Shown: one piece after another, positions 42,659 through 51,921 of the stretch
How positions within the stretch are numbered: position 1 is the stretch's first letter
How the letters are laid out: every line of letters begins with the position of its first letter
DNA from: an uncultured Bacillota bacterium
Lineage (GTDB): Bacteria > Bacillota > Clostridia > Christensenellales > Borkfalkiaceae
Reading direction: 5' to 3'
DNA: 58,037 nt
Assembly: GCA_949287815.1 (NCBI GenBank)
Contig: CASEHS010000008.1
Location: forward strand, 1 to 58,037
Notes under the pieces: generated by a model
Seen by the model: the letters and a program-made list of their open reading frames with translations, nothing else
The model's database searches: none
What the model was told of the DNA's origin: nothing
Program-made: the position numbers and the translations under genes

Positions 42659-45507
42659 GCCCGATCACCTCCCGCAAGGTCATATTCCCCGAAACATTCC
42701 AGTATCATTGCTTTGAGCGTAGTGTTTGTTCTCGTCGCAGAGGTCTGCGGATCGCCGGTTCCGAGATTTGTAAGTCCTTTGATCACTTCGGCCGTCTTTC
42801 CGATAAAGAAAGTCAATTCTGCGGTATAACCCATAGTACTCTGCTTAACGGGCTCAATAGTCAAAACCCTGCCATCTTTTATAACTACGATATAAGAAAG
42901 CGGCTGTTTATAATTATATTCCGAAAGATCGGCATATCCCGTAACGTAATAAGCATCGCCGCCAAACAAAGCCGAATTGTATTCTGCTCGAATATATGCC
43001 GCATCTTCCTTTAAAGTCATTCCGCCTGAAAGCATATCTTCCGCAAGGAAACATTCGAGTATCATTGCTTTGAGTGCGGTATTCGTCTTGGTTGCGGAAG
43101 TGTTCGGATCTCCTGTTCCTAAATCTGTAAGACCGCTGATCTCTTCGTAAGTCTTTCCGACAAAGAAAGAGAGTTCAGCCGTGTATTTTCCACTCTGCAT
43201 TATGGATTCTATGGAAGAAACTCTTCCTCCTTCCAGCATAACCATAAAGGCAAGTTTCTGTATTTTATCGGCATTAATCTCCACACTACCCGTAACAAAA
43301 TACGCACTTCCGCCGAACAGAGCAGAATCTGCCGCCGCCGAAATATAACTGAATCCCGCGGGAAGCGTTTTTGCTCCCGCAATCAGATCTTCTGCTATAA
43401 AACATTCAAGGATCATCGCTTTAAGCGTGATATTAACAGCGGAAATATTCGGATCCCCCGTATCGAGATTTGTAAGTTCTTTAATTGCCTGATAATTTTT
43501 TCCGACAAAGAAGGAAAGTTCTGCGGTATAATCCTCCGTACTCTGTTTAACAAGTACGATTTCGGATACTTTACCCTCTTTCAATACGATCACGAATGCG
43601 AGCGGTTGTGTATACGAAGAAGTAATTGCTGCTTGTCCGACTGCGAGATAAGCCCTTCCGTCGAAAAGTGCCGAGTCAGCTGCCGCCGAAAGATACTGGA
43701 ATCCCGCAGGAACGCTCAGAGCGTTTTTCTGGAAATCGGCTGCAAGGAAACATTCGAGAAGCATTTCTTTAAGAGCAACGTTGGTCTTTGTCGCGGATAC
43801 CACGCCGTCTCCCGAAACAGTCAGATCTTCAAGCGCATTGATCTCTTCATAAGTCTTTCCTACAAAGAAGGAAAGCTCCGCTTTATATCTTCCGCTTTGG
43901 GTTACGGGAAGCACTGAAAATACTTTATTCTCTTTGAGCCTTACAACATATTCCAACGGCTGAGTACGTTCGTCGTTGATTTTAAGTTCTGTCTTTACCG
44001 TAAACAGATCGTCGCCGCCAAAGCCCGCTTTAACATAGGAATCTATATAACTGAATCCGTTCGGAACGGTGTATTCTTTATTTTCGTAACCTGCATCGTT
44101 GATAGCACGGTAACATTCAAGCAGCATTTCTCTAAGCGAAGTATTGACTATCGTAGCCCCCGTCTGCATATCTCCTGCAGGTATCTCTTCGATTTCCGAA
44201 TAGGTCTTACCTTCAAACAGGGAAAGTTCCGCTTTATATTTTCCGCTCTGTTTTACAGGCGAAATATCTTTAACTGTATAGATCGAACCGATCGTCACAT
44301 TATATTCAACGTCCTGTCCGCCCGGAACGGAAAGAGAATCCTGAACATTGAAATAGAAATTGCCGCGGATATCTTTCTGCATAGACCGAACGTATTCATA
44401 AGACTCGGAAACGGGAATATTTTCCCTCCTTGTAAGTCTTGTATATTCCATCACGGGCGCAGCGATTGCAAGCGTTGCCGCCATTGCGATACACAGCGCG
44501 CGCATCAGCCATTTCATGACCTGAGGCTTAGGTTTGCCGCTCTTTGTCATCTGACCGAACCGCACGGGTACAAGGAAGGTATCCATCGCAGGGACAAGAA
44601 GGTTCATAAACAGAATTGCAAGCGATACCCCTTCCGGATAAGTTCCGAATCTGCGGATAACAACAGTAAAAACACCGAGTCCGATCGCATACAGGATCCT
44701 GTTCATTCTCCATTTCGGAGAAGTCGCATAATCGGTCGCCATAAAAAATGCCGCAAACATGAGTCCGCCCGAAAAAAGCTGAGGCAGTATTTCACCAGCG
44801 CTCTGATAACACACAAGCACCATAAACGCGCTCGTAAGAAGATATACAAGCGGAATGCGCCAGTCGATCACGCGGCGGACCATCAGATATGCGCCGCCGA
44901 GAAGTATTGCAGGGACACAAGTTTCGCCGATACTTCCGCCCGTATAGCCGAAAAACATACTGAGCACGCCGCCCCAGTACCCTTCTTTACCGAACAAACC
45001 TGCAACGGAGCCGCCGCCAAGATAAGTCGCCGCTATCGTACCGTCCGAAATCAAATTGCCGGAAATATCCGCACCGATAAAGCGCGTCATTGCTCCGCCG
45101 TACGCGAGAAGCAGAAATACGCGTGCCGTAGCCGCAGGGTTTGCAAAGTTCTTGCCAAGGCCTCCGAACAGCATTTTCACGATCACGATCGCAAACACAC
45201 CGCCGATCACCGCAAGATACCAAGGAGCCCGCGCAGGCAGATTCAAGCCGAGAATAACGCCCGTTACGATCGCCGAAAGGTCTGTCGTAAACGGCTTTTT
45301 TCTTACTAAATTATAAACCTGCTCACTTACAAAACAAGTGACCGTACAAATGACTACCAGCAAAAGCGCATACAGTCCGAAATAAAGAGTACCAATGATC
45401 ACACAGGGCAAAAGCGCAATGATCACGTCGAGCATAATCCTGCGCGTATTCAAAGAGTCCAGTTTATGCGGAGAGATCGCTACATTATAATTTTTTATCT
45501 CAGCCAT
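42655..45507 (-). CDS. rnfD: RnfD fused to five FMN-binding-like repeats
   Basis: 950 residues, where RnfD is normally 310-350. Residues 1-320 are a standard RnfD/NqrB membrane core with LNLPARAPWYLAVIG and NFANPAATARVFLL; at the usual flavin site it has TIAAT (157-161) instead of SGAT. Residues ~329-351 form an additional membrane helix after a basic loop, followed by five repeats of ~118 residues (to 950). Each repeat has a VIVLKEGKV-type strand, AELSFFVGKTYEEI, then a motif at TGAT (449), VSAT (570), ISAV (688), TSAT (803), TSAT (922) leading into LKAMILECF. The repeats align with the RnfG FMN domain. Inferred role: an enlarged extracytoplasmic flavin module on Rnf. Confidence 0.93.
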   Translation of the reverse strand: MAEIKNYNVAISPHKLDSLNTRRIMLDVIIALLPCVIIGTLYFGLYALLLVVICTVTCFVSEQVYNLVRKKPFTTDLSAIVTGVILGLNLPARAPWYLAVIGGVFAIVIVKMLFGGLGKNFANPAATARVFLLLAYGGAMTRFIGADISGNLISDGTIAATYLGGGSVAGLFGKEGYWGGVLSMFFGYTGGSIGETCVPAILLGGAYLMVRRVIDWRIPLVYLLTSAFMVLVCYQSAGEILPQLFSGGLMFAAFFMATDYATSPKWRMNRILYAIGLGVFTVVIRRFGTYPEGVSLAILFMNLLVPAMDTFLVPVRFGQMTKSGKPKPQVMKWLMRALCIAMAATLAIAAPVMEYTRLTRRENIPVSESYEYVRSMQKDIRGNFYFNVQDSLSVPGGQDVEYNVTIGSIYTVKDISPVKQSGKYKAELSLFEGKTYSEIEEIPAGDMQTGATIVNTSLREMLLECYRAINDAGYENKEYTVPNGFSYIDSYVKAGFGGDDLFTVKTELKINDERTQPLEYVVRLKENKVFSVLPVTQSGRYKAELSFFVGKTYEEINALEDLTVSGDGVVSATKTNVALKEMLLECFLAADFQKNALSVPAGFQYLSAAADSALFDGRAYLAVGQAAITSSYTQPLAFVIVLKEGKVSEIVLVKQSTEDYTAELSFFVGKNYQAIKELTNLDTGDPNISAVNITLKAMILECFIAEDLIAGAKTLPAGFSYISAAADSALFGGSAYFVTGSVEINADKIQKLAFMVMLEGGRVSSIESIMQSGKYTAELSFFVGKTYEEISGLTDLGTGDPNTSATKTNTALKAMILECFLAEDMLSGGMTLKEDAAYIRAEYNSALFGGDAYYVTGYADLSEYNYKQPLSYIVVIKDGRVLTIEPVKQSTMGYTAELTFFIGKTAEVIKGLTNLGTGDPQTSATRTNTTLKAMILECFGEYDLAGGDRA
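42658..44370 (-). repeat. Five tandem ~350-base repeats inside rnfD
   Basis: Coding repeats visible also as DNA, for example the repeated block around TCATTGCTTTGAG (42709 and 43063) and GAAAGTTCTGCGGTATA-like strings (42815, 43517). Repeats 3-5 (nearest the 3' end) are most alike; repeat 1 is most diverged and keeps the only canonical TGAT. This gradient suggests growth by recent duplication toward the C-terminus. Confidence 0.8.
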
Positions 45508-46793
45508 TATATGCCCTTCTCCTTGATCTTTTTCTTAGCCAGTTTCACGCTCTGAACGAGGAACCTCTTTGCAGGGCAGACATAAGAGCAACACCCGCAG
45601 CCGATACATGCTTCCGCGCCGTAATGCTTTGCTTCCTTATAATCTTTACTGAAAAGTGCTCTTTCGATAAATACGGGAGAAAGCCCCATCGGGCATGCCG
45701 AAACGCACTTACCGCAGCCGATACAAGGCTCTGCGGACTTGCTTTCGCATTCCGTTTCATCCAAAAACAATAAGGAAGACATTCCCTTTCCCGTACATAC
45801 TTTCAGCGAAAACACAGGCTCGCCCATCATAGGTCCGCCTGACACGATCCTTGCACAGTCCTCTTTTCCGTCGCAGAACTCTGCGATATCACGAAGAAGC
45901 GTACCGTTTTTCACCCAAATGTTACAAGGTTTGTCCACTGCTTTTCCGCTCACCGTCATGACTCGCTCATAACAGGGGGTATTTTCTTCCACCGCCTTAT
46001 AGATAGAAAACGCCGTGTGAATATTTACGACCACCACACCCGCGTCGGCAGGAAGTTTTCCTTCGGGAATCACACGCTTTGTGCAGCAATACACGAGCTG
46101 TTTTTCCGCGCCTTGCGGATATTTTGTCTTTAATGATTTTACGGTAATTTCTCCGCCGCAGGCTTCTTTTAAAACAGTGATTGCTTCGGGCTTGTTTTTC
46201 TCAACACCGATCACCGCGCGCTTTGCACCACAGGCAAGCATTGTAAATTTTATGCCCTGGATCAGTTCATGAGTATATTCTTTCATGATCCTGTAATCGC
46301 AGGTAATATAAGGCTCGCATTCTGCGCCGTTGATTACAAGCGTATCCACTTTACCCTCTTCGACGCCGAGTTTTACAGCGGTAGGGAAAGTTGCGCCGCC
46401 CATACCGACAATACCCGCTTCCGCTATTCTGCCGAGAACGCTCTCTCTCGAAATTTCCGAAAGCGGAGGCAAGGATACACTTTCATCCTTAAAATCGTTT
46501 TCGATCAGAATATGATCCCGTTTTTTGCCCGCAAGCGTAATATGCCCCACGACACCGCGAACCGTGCCCGAAACGGGAGAATATACATTCGCCGAAAGCC
46601 CCTTTGCGGCCTTTCCGATCAACTCACCGCGGCGAACATAGGCGCCCGACTCCACCACCGGTTCGGCAGCAACGCCGATATGCTGAGACAACGGAACATA
46701 TACCTGTTTAGGTTCCGGACCGCGCATGATCGGTTCTTCGGCGCTCAGATATTTGCACCCTTTCGGATGCACTCCGTTTGCAAAAGTAAACAA
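45507..46793 (-). CDS. rnfC: Rnf complex subunit RnfC
   Basis: 429 residues from TTG at 46793, preceded by GGGAGG; the protein then begins LFTFANGVHPKGCK like other RnfC, so longer starts are unlikely. It is the NADH-binding and FMN-containing peripheral subunit: GMGGATFPTAVKL and INGAECEPYITCDYRIM are the flavin/NADH region related to complex I NuoF. Two ferredoxin-type sites (CIGCGKCVSACP, CIGCGCCSYVCP) follow near the C-terminus. First gene of the operon behind the promoter at 46856-46884. Confidence 0.95.
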   Translation of the reverse strand: MFTFANGVHPKGCKYLSAEEPIMRGPEPKQVYVPLSQHIGVAAEPVVESGAYVRRGELIGKAAKGLSANVYSPVSGTVRGVVGHITLAGKKRDHILIENDFKDESVSLPPLSEISRESVLGRIAEAGIVGMGGATFPTAVKLGVEEGKVDTLVINGAECEPYITCDYRIMKEYTHELIQGIKFTMLACGAKRAVIGVEKNKPEAITVLKEACGGEITVKSLKTKYPQGAEKQLVYCCTKRVIPEGKLPADAGVVVVNIHTAFSIYKAVEENTPCYERVMTVSGKAVDKPCNIWVKNGTLLRDIAEFCDGKEDCARIVSGGPMMGEPVFSLKVCTGKGMSSLLFLDETECESKSAEPCIGCGKCVSACPMGLSPVFIERALFSKDYKEAKHYGAEACIGCGCCSYVCPAKRFLVQSVKLAKKKIKEKGI

Positions 46794-46855
46794 CTGAAAA
46801 AGCCTCCCTGATAACACCTTTGCCGTTAAATTTTTTATACGGCAATAACGTCCAT

Positions 46856-46884
46856 ATTTTACCATTTTTTTAATAATTTGTAAA
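46856..46884 (-). promoter_or_regulatory. rnf operon promoter
   Basis: TTTACA (46879-46884), 17-base spacer, TAAAAT (46856-46861) on the minus strand. An inverted repeat TTGCCGT/ACGGCAA (46820-46845) sits in the leader, between promoter and the rnfC ribosome site. Confidence 0.6.
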
Positions 46885-46955
46885 CGATTTCATCAACAAA
46901 TTCACTTCAAGATCACTTTTAAACCTCTTGTAAAATTTTTTCCCGCCATCCGAAA

Positions 46956-47372
46956 TCACATACCTTCTTTTGCAGATTTTTCTTTTTTGCCTGCATTTTT
47001 TTGAGCCAAAACACTCTTTAAACCTGTCCGAAGCTGAAAAACAGACAAAGCGCAGAGAAAAATCCCGAATGCAATGCGCAAGCCGTTTTTCGGCAAAGCA
47101 GGCACGAATATTCCTCCGATCACCGAAAACAATACGGCTGGCGGAATCATCCATTGTGTACCGCGAGGCTGCAAAAGTTTATTTGACGCATGCACTTTCA
47201 GGGAAAGTATCGCCATGGGCAAAAATGAAAACAAATTTACCGACTGCGCCAGTTTCTGTTCCACTCCGCAAAACATTGTCAAAATCGGGATCAGCACCGT
47301 TCCTCCGCCCATTCCCATACCGCCGAGGATCCCACCGACCAGTCCCGCCGTAAGATAAACTATAAACCGCAT
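46956..47372 (-). CDS. Half-size TSUP (TauE/SafE) membrane protein, second of pair
   Basis: 138 residues, four hydrophobic segments. The N-terminal GGILGGMGMGGGTVLIPIL is the TauE/SafE glycine-rich motif that occurs once per half in full-length (about 250-residue) exporters. Here each half has its own gene; this one and the next would pair to form one carrier for sulfite, organosulfonates or similar anions. Short Lys-rich tail. Starts 22 bases after the partner. Confidence 0.85.
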   Translation of the reverse strand: MRFIVYLTAGLVGGILGGMGMGGGTVLIPILTMFCGVEQKLAQSVNLFSFLPMAILSLKVHASNKLLQPRGTQWMIPPAVLFSVIGGIFVPALPKNGLRIAFGIFLCALSVFQLRTGLKSVLAQKNAGKKEKSAKEGM

Positions 47373-47394
47373 TGACCAATTCTCCTTTTATTTT

Positions 47395-47757
47395 TTAAAA
47401 TATCATTCTCAACCCTGCCGCAAACATTACGAGCGAAAACACGATTGTTGCCCAACCGTCAGAAAAACCGTTGAGAAGAACCGCACCCGTAAATCCGCCG
47501 AACAATACCCCGACGCTCACTGCCGTAAAAAGTTCTGCAGCAAAATATCCGTTTACCAAATACACTATCGCGCTCGCCAAACTGACAGGCAGGATCACAA
47601 GAATGGCAGTAGCATGCGCCACCCTTGCCGGTTTTGAAAGAATGGAGCTGAGAAAAGGCACAACCACCATTCCTCCTCCGCCCCCGAAGATACCGTTCAA
47701 CACCCCTGTAACCGTGCCAGCAGAAACCAATAAAAATTTTTCTTTGATATTTTTCAT
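47395..47757 (-). CDS. Half-size TSUP (TauE/SafE) membrane protein, first of pair
   Basis: 120 residues, four hydrophobic segments with GVLNGIFGGGGGMVVVPFL near the N-terminus, again a single TSUP half. Adjacent and same-strand to the other half; dimerisation of the two is expected. Divergent from the large surface lipoprotein gene. Confidence 0.85.
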   Translation of the reverse strand: MKNIKEKFLLVSAGTVTGVLNGIFGGGGGMVVVPFLSSILSKPARVAHATAILVILPVSLASAIVYLVNGYFAAELFTAVSVGVLFGGFTGAVLLNGFSDGWATIVFSLVMFAAGLRMIF

Positions 47758-47890
47758 ACTATCCTCCGAATTTGCGGCACATTTTTATAGCGCAAATCCT
47801 TCTTTCCTTTATTATTTCTCTTTTTATAATAAGATTGTGCGTATAAGATAAAAATAAATTCAATTTTCACGTTTTTTTAACCGTTATTGC

Positions 47891-47919
47891 TTGCTTTTCC
47901 CGCTCTTTTATATTAAAAT
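47891..47919 (+). promoter_or_regulatory. Promoter of the large lipoprotein gene
   Basis: TTGCTT (47891-47896), 17-base spacer, TAAAAT (47914-47919), about 85 bases before the start codon. Confidence 0.5.
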
Positions 47920-48009
47920 AAGATAGTACGATTTTCCATGAAGAACCCGCGTTCTTTATGGTTTGCGGTTTTTAATCGCTCAGAAACAATAACTGCGAAA
48001 AGGTGTTAT

Positions 48010-51000
48010 ATGGCAAAGAACAAACAACTGACCAAAACAAGAATTACTACCTGGATTCTGGCATTCGTTATGCTGCTTTCCGCCTGTACGCTGATTTTTA
48101 CGGCGTGCGGAAAATCGTCCACCGATGACGAATCTGAGGACGACAAGAAAAAAACGGATACCCAGACCTTCGCAAATGCGGACTTCGAATATTTCGAAGA
48201 CAGCGACGGTTCTTATATGATCGCTACTCCAGACAGCTGGACAAAAGCGGCCGATTCCAACTCTAGCGGAAGCTCGGCAAGTTCTTCCACTGCAAAATCG
48301 GGAACAGTCGACACTTCCGTTAACTGGGGTGAAAAATATCTTTATGCTCGCAATACCTATGAAGAGTATAAAGATGAAGACGATGAAGACAAGCTTCCCG
48401 AGGAATATTATACCGATATCGACAACGATTATGATATTCCCGGCTGGGATCTTGCAAAAGCCGCTTATGACAAAAATGAGGAGAATGAAGAAGATTTCAC
48501 TCTTGACAACCTCAAAGCGGAAGACATTGACAAGGTCAACCCCGGCACACCTTTTAAAAAGGCGGGAGAAGAAGATAAAGATAACGGTACGCACGTTCTG
48601 ATGGTGCATAACTATCGTACAAACGAATACGGTACCGCCACGAAATACACAGCTACTTCAATCACCCTTGCAGCTAACACGAGCGCTAAATTCTCCGTAT
48701 GGGTAAAAACTTACGGTATGTCTTATGCCGAAGGTGAGACCGTAAACGGCGATCGCGGCGCATTCATCAGAGTTACGAATACCGTAGGCGGCGCATCTCA
48801 GGATCCCCTTACGATCAAAAATATCGACACCGAAAAACTGAATCCCGAAGGGCAGAATAACGGCTGGGTACAGTATACCGTATATTTAAAAGCTTCCTCT
48901 TATGCAACCACTACTTTCAACGTGGTTCTCGGACTCGGTGAGCAGGTAGAAAGCGCAACAGCAAACAAATACGGTTATGTGCAGGGATATGCATTCTTTG
49001 ATGCTCTCACGTATGAAGTTCTGACCAACGAAGAATATGCAACGCAGACCGCTGCACTCCCCGACTCCGTAAAGACCGAGCTCAATCTTTTCTCTTCGGA
49101 TGACAGTAAGAAATTTGACGCCGTATCCGATGCTAATAAAACAAATCGTGCTTTTGCACTTGATCTTGATGTTCTCAAAACGGATACACAGACGCTTACC
49201 TTGAACAACGTAAAGGTAAACGGCACTACCGAAAAACAGGATGGTATCGCTTACGGAATCGATAAATACCTCGGCAATGCAGCGGAAAATCTTAAAGACG
49301 CAAACGATGCTTCAAGATCCGGTATGACAACGGCAAGCAATGTTGCAGACGGTAATTATCCCGCTTCCGTACAAAAGGCTTTCAAAAATTATCCTTTCAA
49401 TAATGAAAACCTTCTCATGATTTACAGCGGAAAAGGCGCACCCTACACTACAGAAGTTACGAACAGCAATCTTACTTCCAATCTATTTGAAGTCGGAAAA
49501 GATGAAAGCCTGCTGATCAGTTTCTGGGTCAAAACTTCTGAAATGAACGGCGGCACGGGCGCAACGATCAATCTTGTAAATTACGAAACCAAAAACACCA
49601 TCGGTGCAGTAGATACCACAACACTTGACACAGTTGACCTCAAAGACGACAGAGGCACGGTCAAAGAAGATCTTTTTGACGGCTGGCAGCAATGTTATTT
49701 CTTTGTAACGAATGACACTGATTCTTCCATTACTTTCACAATGCAGTTCTCATTCGGCCCCACTACCCTTTCCGGTACGACGTTGTCTTCTTACAGCGAC
49801 GGATTTGCGGCTTTTGCGAACTTTGCTTATACATCCCTTGAAGAGGAAGAACTCAATATCGTTTCCACTGGTTCCTATGCCGTAAAAGCGACTTTGGCTG
49901 AAGATGCTGACAACGCGGATTCTTCCGTAGTATTCGACACCCCCGCTTATACAGGCAGCACCGAAGGCAACAGCGATATCGAAAAAGGTTTTGCAGATCT
50001 TGCAAATTACAACGGCGTATACGGCGATTCCAAATATGTAGGCGGAGACAGCTATACGACCGATCCTGAAAAGAATCAGATCAACTCCTACGAAAATGCA
50101 GGTCTGATCAATAAAAAATATGCAACAAACTATAACGGACAGCCTTGGCTGACTTGTGTTTTGGAAAATTACAGCAGTATTACCGATGCTCTCAATCCCG
50201 GAAATGATTGGTGGTCGACCGTATTCGGAAACAACTGCACGCAACCCCTTCTGATCGTTAATCCCGATACAGTTTCTGATGCTTACGGATTTATCGGAAA
50301 ATCGACAAGTATTTCGACTTCTTCCTATACCACAGTCAGTGTACGCGTTAAGCTCAGTGCCAATGCAACGGCTTATGTATATCTTATTGATACAACCGAA
50401 CCCGAAGATGAAAACGAAGTCATGTACAAAAACGGTCTTTCCTACTCTGCGGGTGTATCTTACAGATATGACGAAAACGGAAATGTAGTCTTGAAAGACC
50501 CCGAAGCGGATGACTTCAACGAAGATACCGATATCCTCTTCTATAAGCAAGACAACGGTCTGTGGGCAGATTCCGAAAATTACACCGGTTCTGATTTCTA
50601 TGCTAACCTTGCCAACTACGAAAAGGATAAAGACGGAAATCTCACCGACGGCAACGACAATATTATTTATTATCTGCACAACGACACCTACTATCGTTAC
50701 TATGATGAAGAAAAAGAAACTTATAGCGTAGCGGTAAAAGATTTCACCTCTTACTCAGACGCAGATAAAGTTGCTCAGGCCACATTGCAGAATCTTACAA
50801 ACAAAGACAAGGTTCTTGTACAGAAAATCGAAGGCACACCTGAAAATGCAAACAAATGGATCTATGTAAACTTCTATATTGCAAACGGTTCTGTTGAAGC
50901 CAAGAATTACAGATTGGAAGTTTGGAACGGTTCCAGAGACAACACCGATAAAATGGAAGCAGCCAGCTATGTTGCATTTGACGGAGTGACTTATGACGCA

Positions 51001-51765
51001 TTGACAGCCGATACGTTCAACGCCCTGATCGAAGAAGGAATGGAATCTCTCGGCAAAAAGGGTAATTTCGCGGACGGAAAAACTTACAATACTGTAAAAG
51101 AAATTCAGGACGCATACAATGCTTCACCTGACAGCTTTATTACCGAAACGGAAAATAAAGCATCTCTCGTTTATTATCACTTCTCCCTCTTTGACGATAA
51201 GGCATATGCCCCCTACGACAAAGATTATGATGAAGACGAAACAGGCGATCCTTATGCAGACTATACTGCAAGTTCTTATTCGGATACAGTAGCTTACCTG
51301 CGCTTTGACAGCTCCCTTGCCGATAATAAGACAGGTGTTATCGAATACAACACATTCGTAAATTACGGAGCAAGCGAAATCAGCGTTGCAATCTCCACAG
51401 ACGATGGCGAAGAAGAAACAACGACGCCTTCCGATACAAACAATGTAAACCTGTGGCTCCTGATTCCTTCCATCGCACTTGCTGCGGCATTGTTCTTCAC
51501 TTTGATCACAATGTTGGTCAAGAAACTTCTTGCCAACATCAAACGCAACAAAGTACGTTACACACCTCAGTACAATGCTAAGCGTAAACGCTATATCAGG
51601 AAACTGAGATTGGAAGAATCCGAACAGGATGAAGACGCAACAGCACCCGATGTTCTTCCCGATGAAGATGAAATCACTGAAGAAGACATTTACAAAGTCG
51701 AATCAGAAGATCAGTCTGAAAGCACGGAAAACTCGGATCCCGAAAAAACGGATGAAGAAAAATAA
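48010..51765 (+). CDS. Large surface lipoprotein with C-terminal membrane anchor
   Basis: 1251 residues from ATG 48010 (AAAAGG six bases upstream). An N-terminal signal ends with two possible lipobox cysteines (LLSAC26, FTAC33). The outside part is acidic and Ser/Thr/Asn/Tyr-rich with three related beta-sandwich-like domains: around 170-350 (TSAKFSVWVKTYGM, YAFFDALTYEVL), 440-630 (ESLLISFWVKTSEM, FAAFANFAYTSL), and 700-1010 (TTVSVRVKL, VAFDGVTYDAL). Such modules resemble carbohydrate-binding or adhesion domains, unproven. A membrane helix (1148-1170) is followed by an ~80-residue tail, first basic then acidic. Anchoring at both ends is unusual. Function unknown. Confidence 0.8.
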   Translation: MAKNKQLTKTRITTWILAFVMLLSACTLIFTACGKSSTDDESEDDKKKTDTQTFANADFEYFEDSDGSYMIATPDSWTKAADSNSSGSSASSSTAKSGTVDTSVNWGEKYLYARNTYEEYKDEDDEDKLPEEYYTDIDNDYDIPGWDLAKAAYDKNEENEEDFTLDNLKAEDIDKVNPGTPFKKAGEEDKDNGTHVLMVHNYRTNEYGTATKYTATSITLAANTSAKFSVWVKTYGMSYAEGETVNGDRGAFIRVTNTVGGASQDPLTIKNIDTEKLNPEGQNNGWVQYTVYLKASSYATTTFNVVLGLGEQVESATANKYGYVQGYAFFDALTYEVLTNEEYATQTAALPDSVKTELNLFSSDDSKKFDAVSDANKTNRAFALDLDVLKTDTQTLTLNNVKVNGTTEKQDGIAYGIDKYLGNAAENLKDANDASRSGMTTASNVADGNYPASVQKAFKNYPFNNENLLMIYSGKGAPYTTEVTNSNLTSNLFEVGKDESLLISFWVKTSEMNGGTGATINLVNYETKNTIGAVDTTTLDTVDLKDDRGTVKEDLFDGWQQCYFFVTNDTDSSITFTMQFSFGPTTLSGTTLSSYSDGFAAFANFAYTSLEEEELNIVSTGSYAVKATLAEDADNADSSVVFDTPAYTGSTEGNSDIEKGFADLANYNGVYGDSKYVGGDSYTTDPEKNQINSYENAGLINKKYATNYNGQPWLTCVLENYSSITDALNPGNDWWSTVFGNNCTQPLLIVNPDTVSDAYGFIGKSTSISTSSYTTVSVRVKLSANATAYVYLIDTTEPEDENEVMYKNGLSYSAGVSYRYDENGNVVLKDPEADDFNEDTDILFYKQDNGLWADSENYTGSDFYANLANYEKDKDGNLTDGNDNIIYYLHNDTYYRYYDEEKETYSVAVKDFTSYSDADKVAQATLQNLTNKDKVLVQKIEGTPENANKWIYVNFYIANGSVEAKNYRLEVWNGSRDNTDKMEAASYVAFDGVTYDALTADTFNALIEEGMESLGKKGNFADGKTYNTVKEIQDAYNASPDSFITETENKASLVYYHFSLFDDKAYAPYDKDYDEDETGDPYADYTASSYSDTVAYLRFDSSLADNKTGVIEYNTFVNYGASEISVAISTDDGEEETTTPSDTNNVNLWLLIPSIALAAALFFTLITMLVKKLLANIKRNKVRYTPQYNAKRKRYIRKLRLEESEQDEDATAPDVLPDEDEITEEDIYKVESEDQSESTENSDPEKTDEEK

Positions 51766-51790
51766 GCTATTCCGTTAAAAGCAAATCAAT

Positions 51791-51822
51791 CCCCTCCCTT
51801 AATTAAGGGAGGGGGTTTTATT
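51791..51822 (+). terminator. Terminator of the large lipoprotein gene
   Basis: CCCCTCCCTTAA / TTAAGGGAGGGG, 12-bp perfect stem, then GTTTTATTTTTT. Starts 26 bases past the stop. Confidence 0.9.
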
Positions 51823-51921
51823 TTTTCATTTAATTCGGAAATGATTTAACAAAAATATATTTGCCCCTTTAAAATTAAAACCTACAAAAAATCGTCAAAT
51901 ATTTTTATTTTATAAAAATCT

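Noticed and set aside
42655-45507. Gene fusion of rnfD and rnfG by loss of a stop codon
   Set aside because: A complete separate rnfG follows immediately; the added part is an additional, repeated module rather than the neighbouring gene itself.
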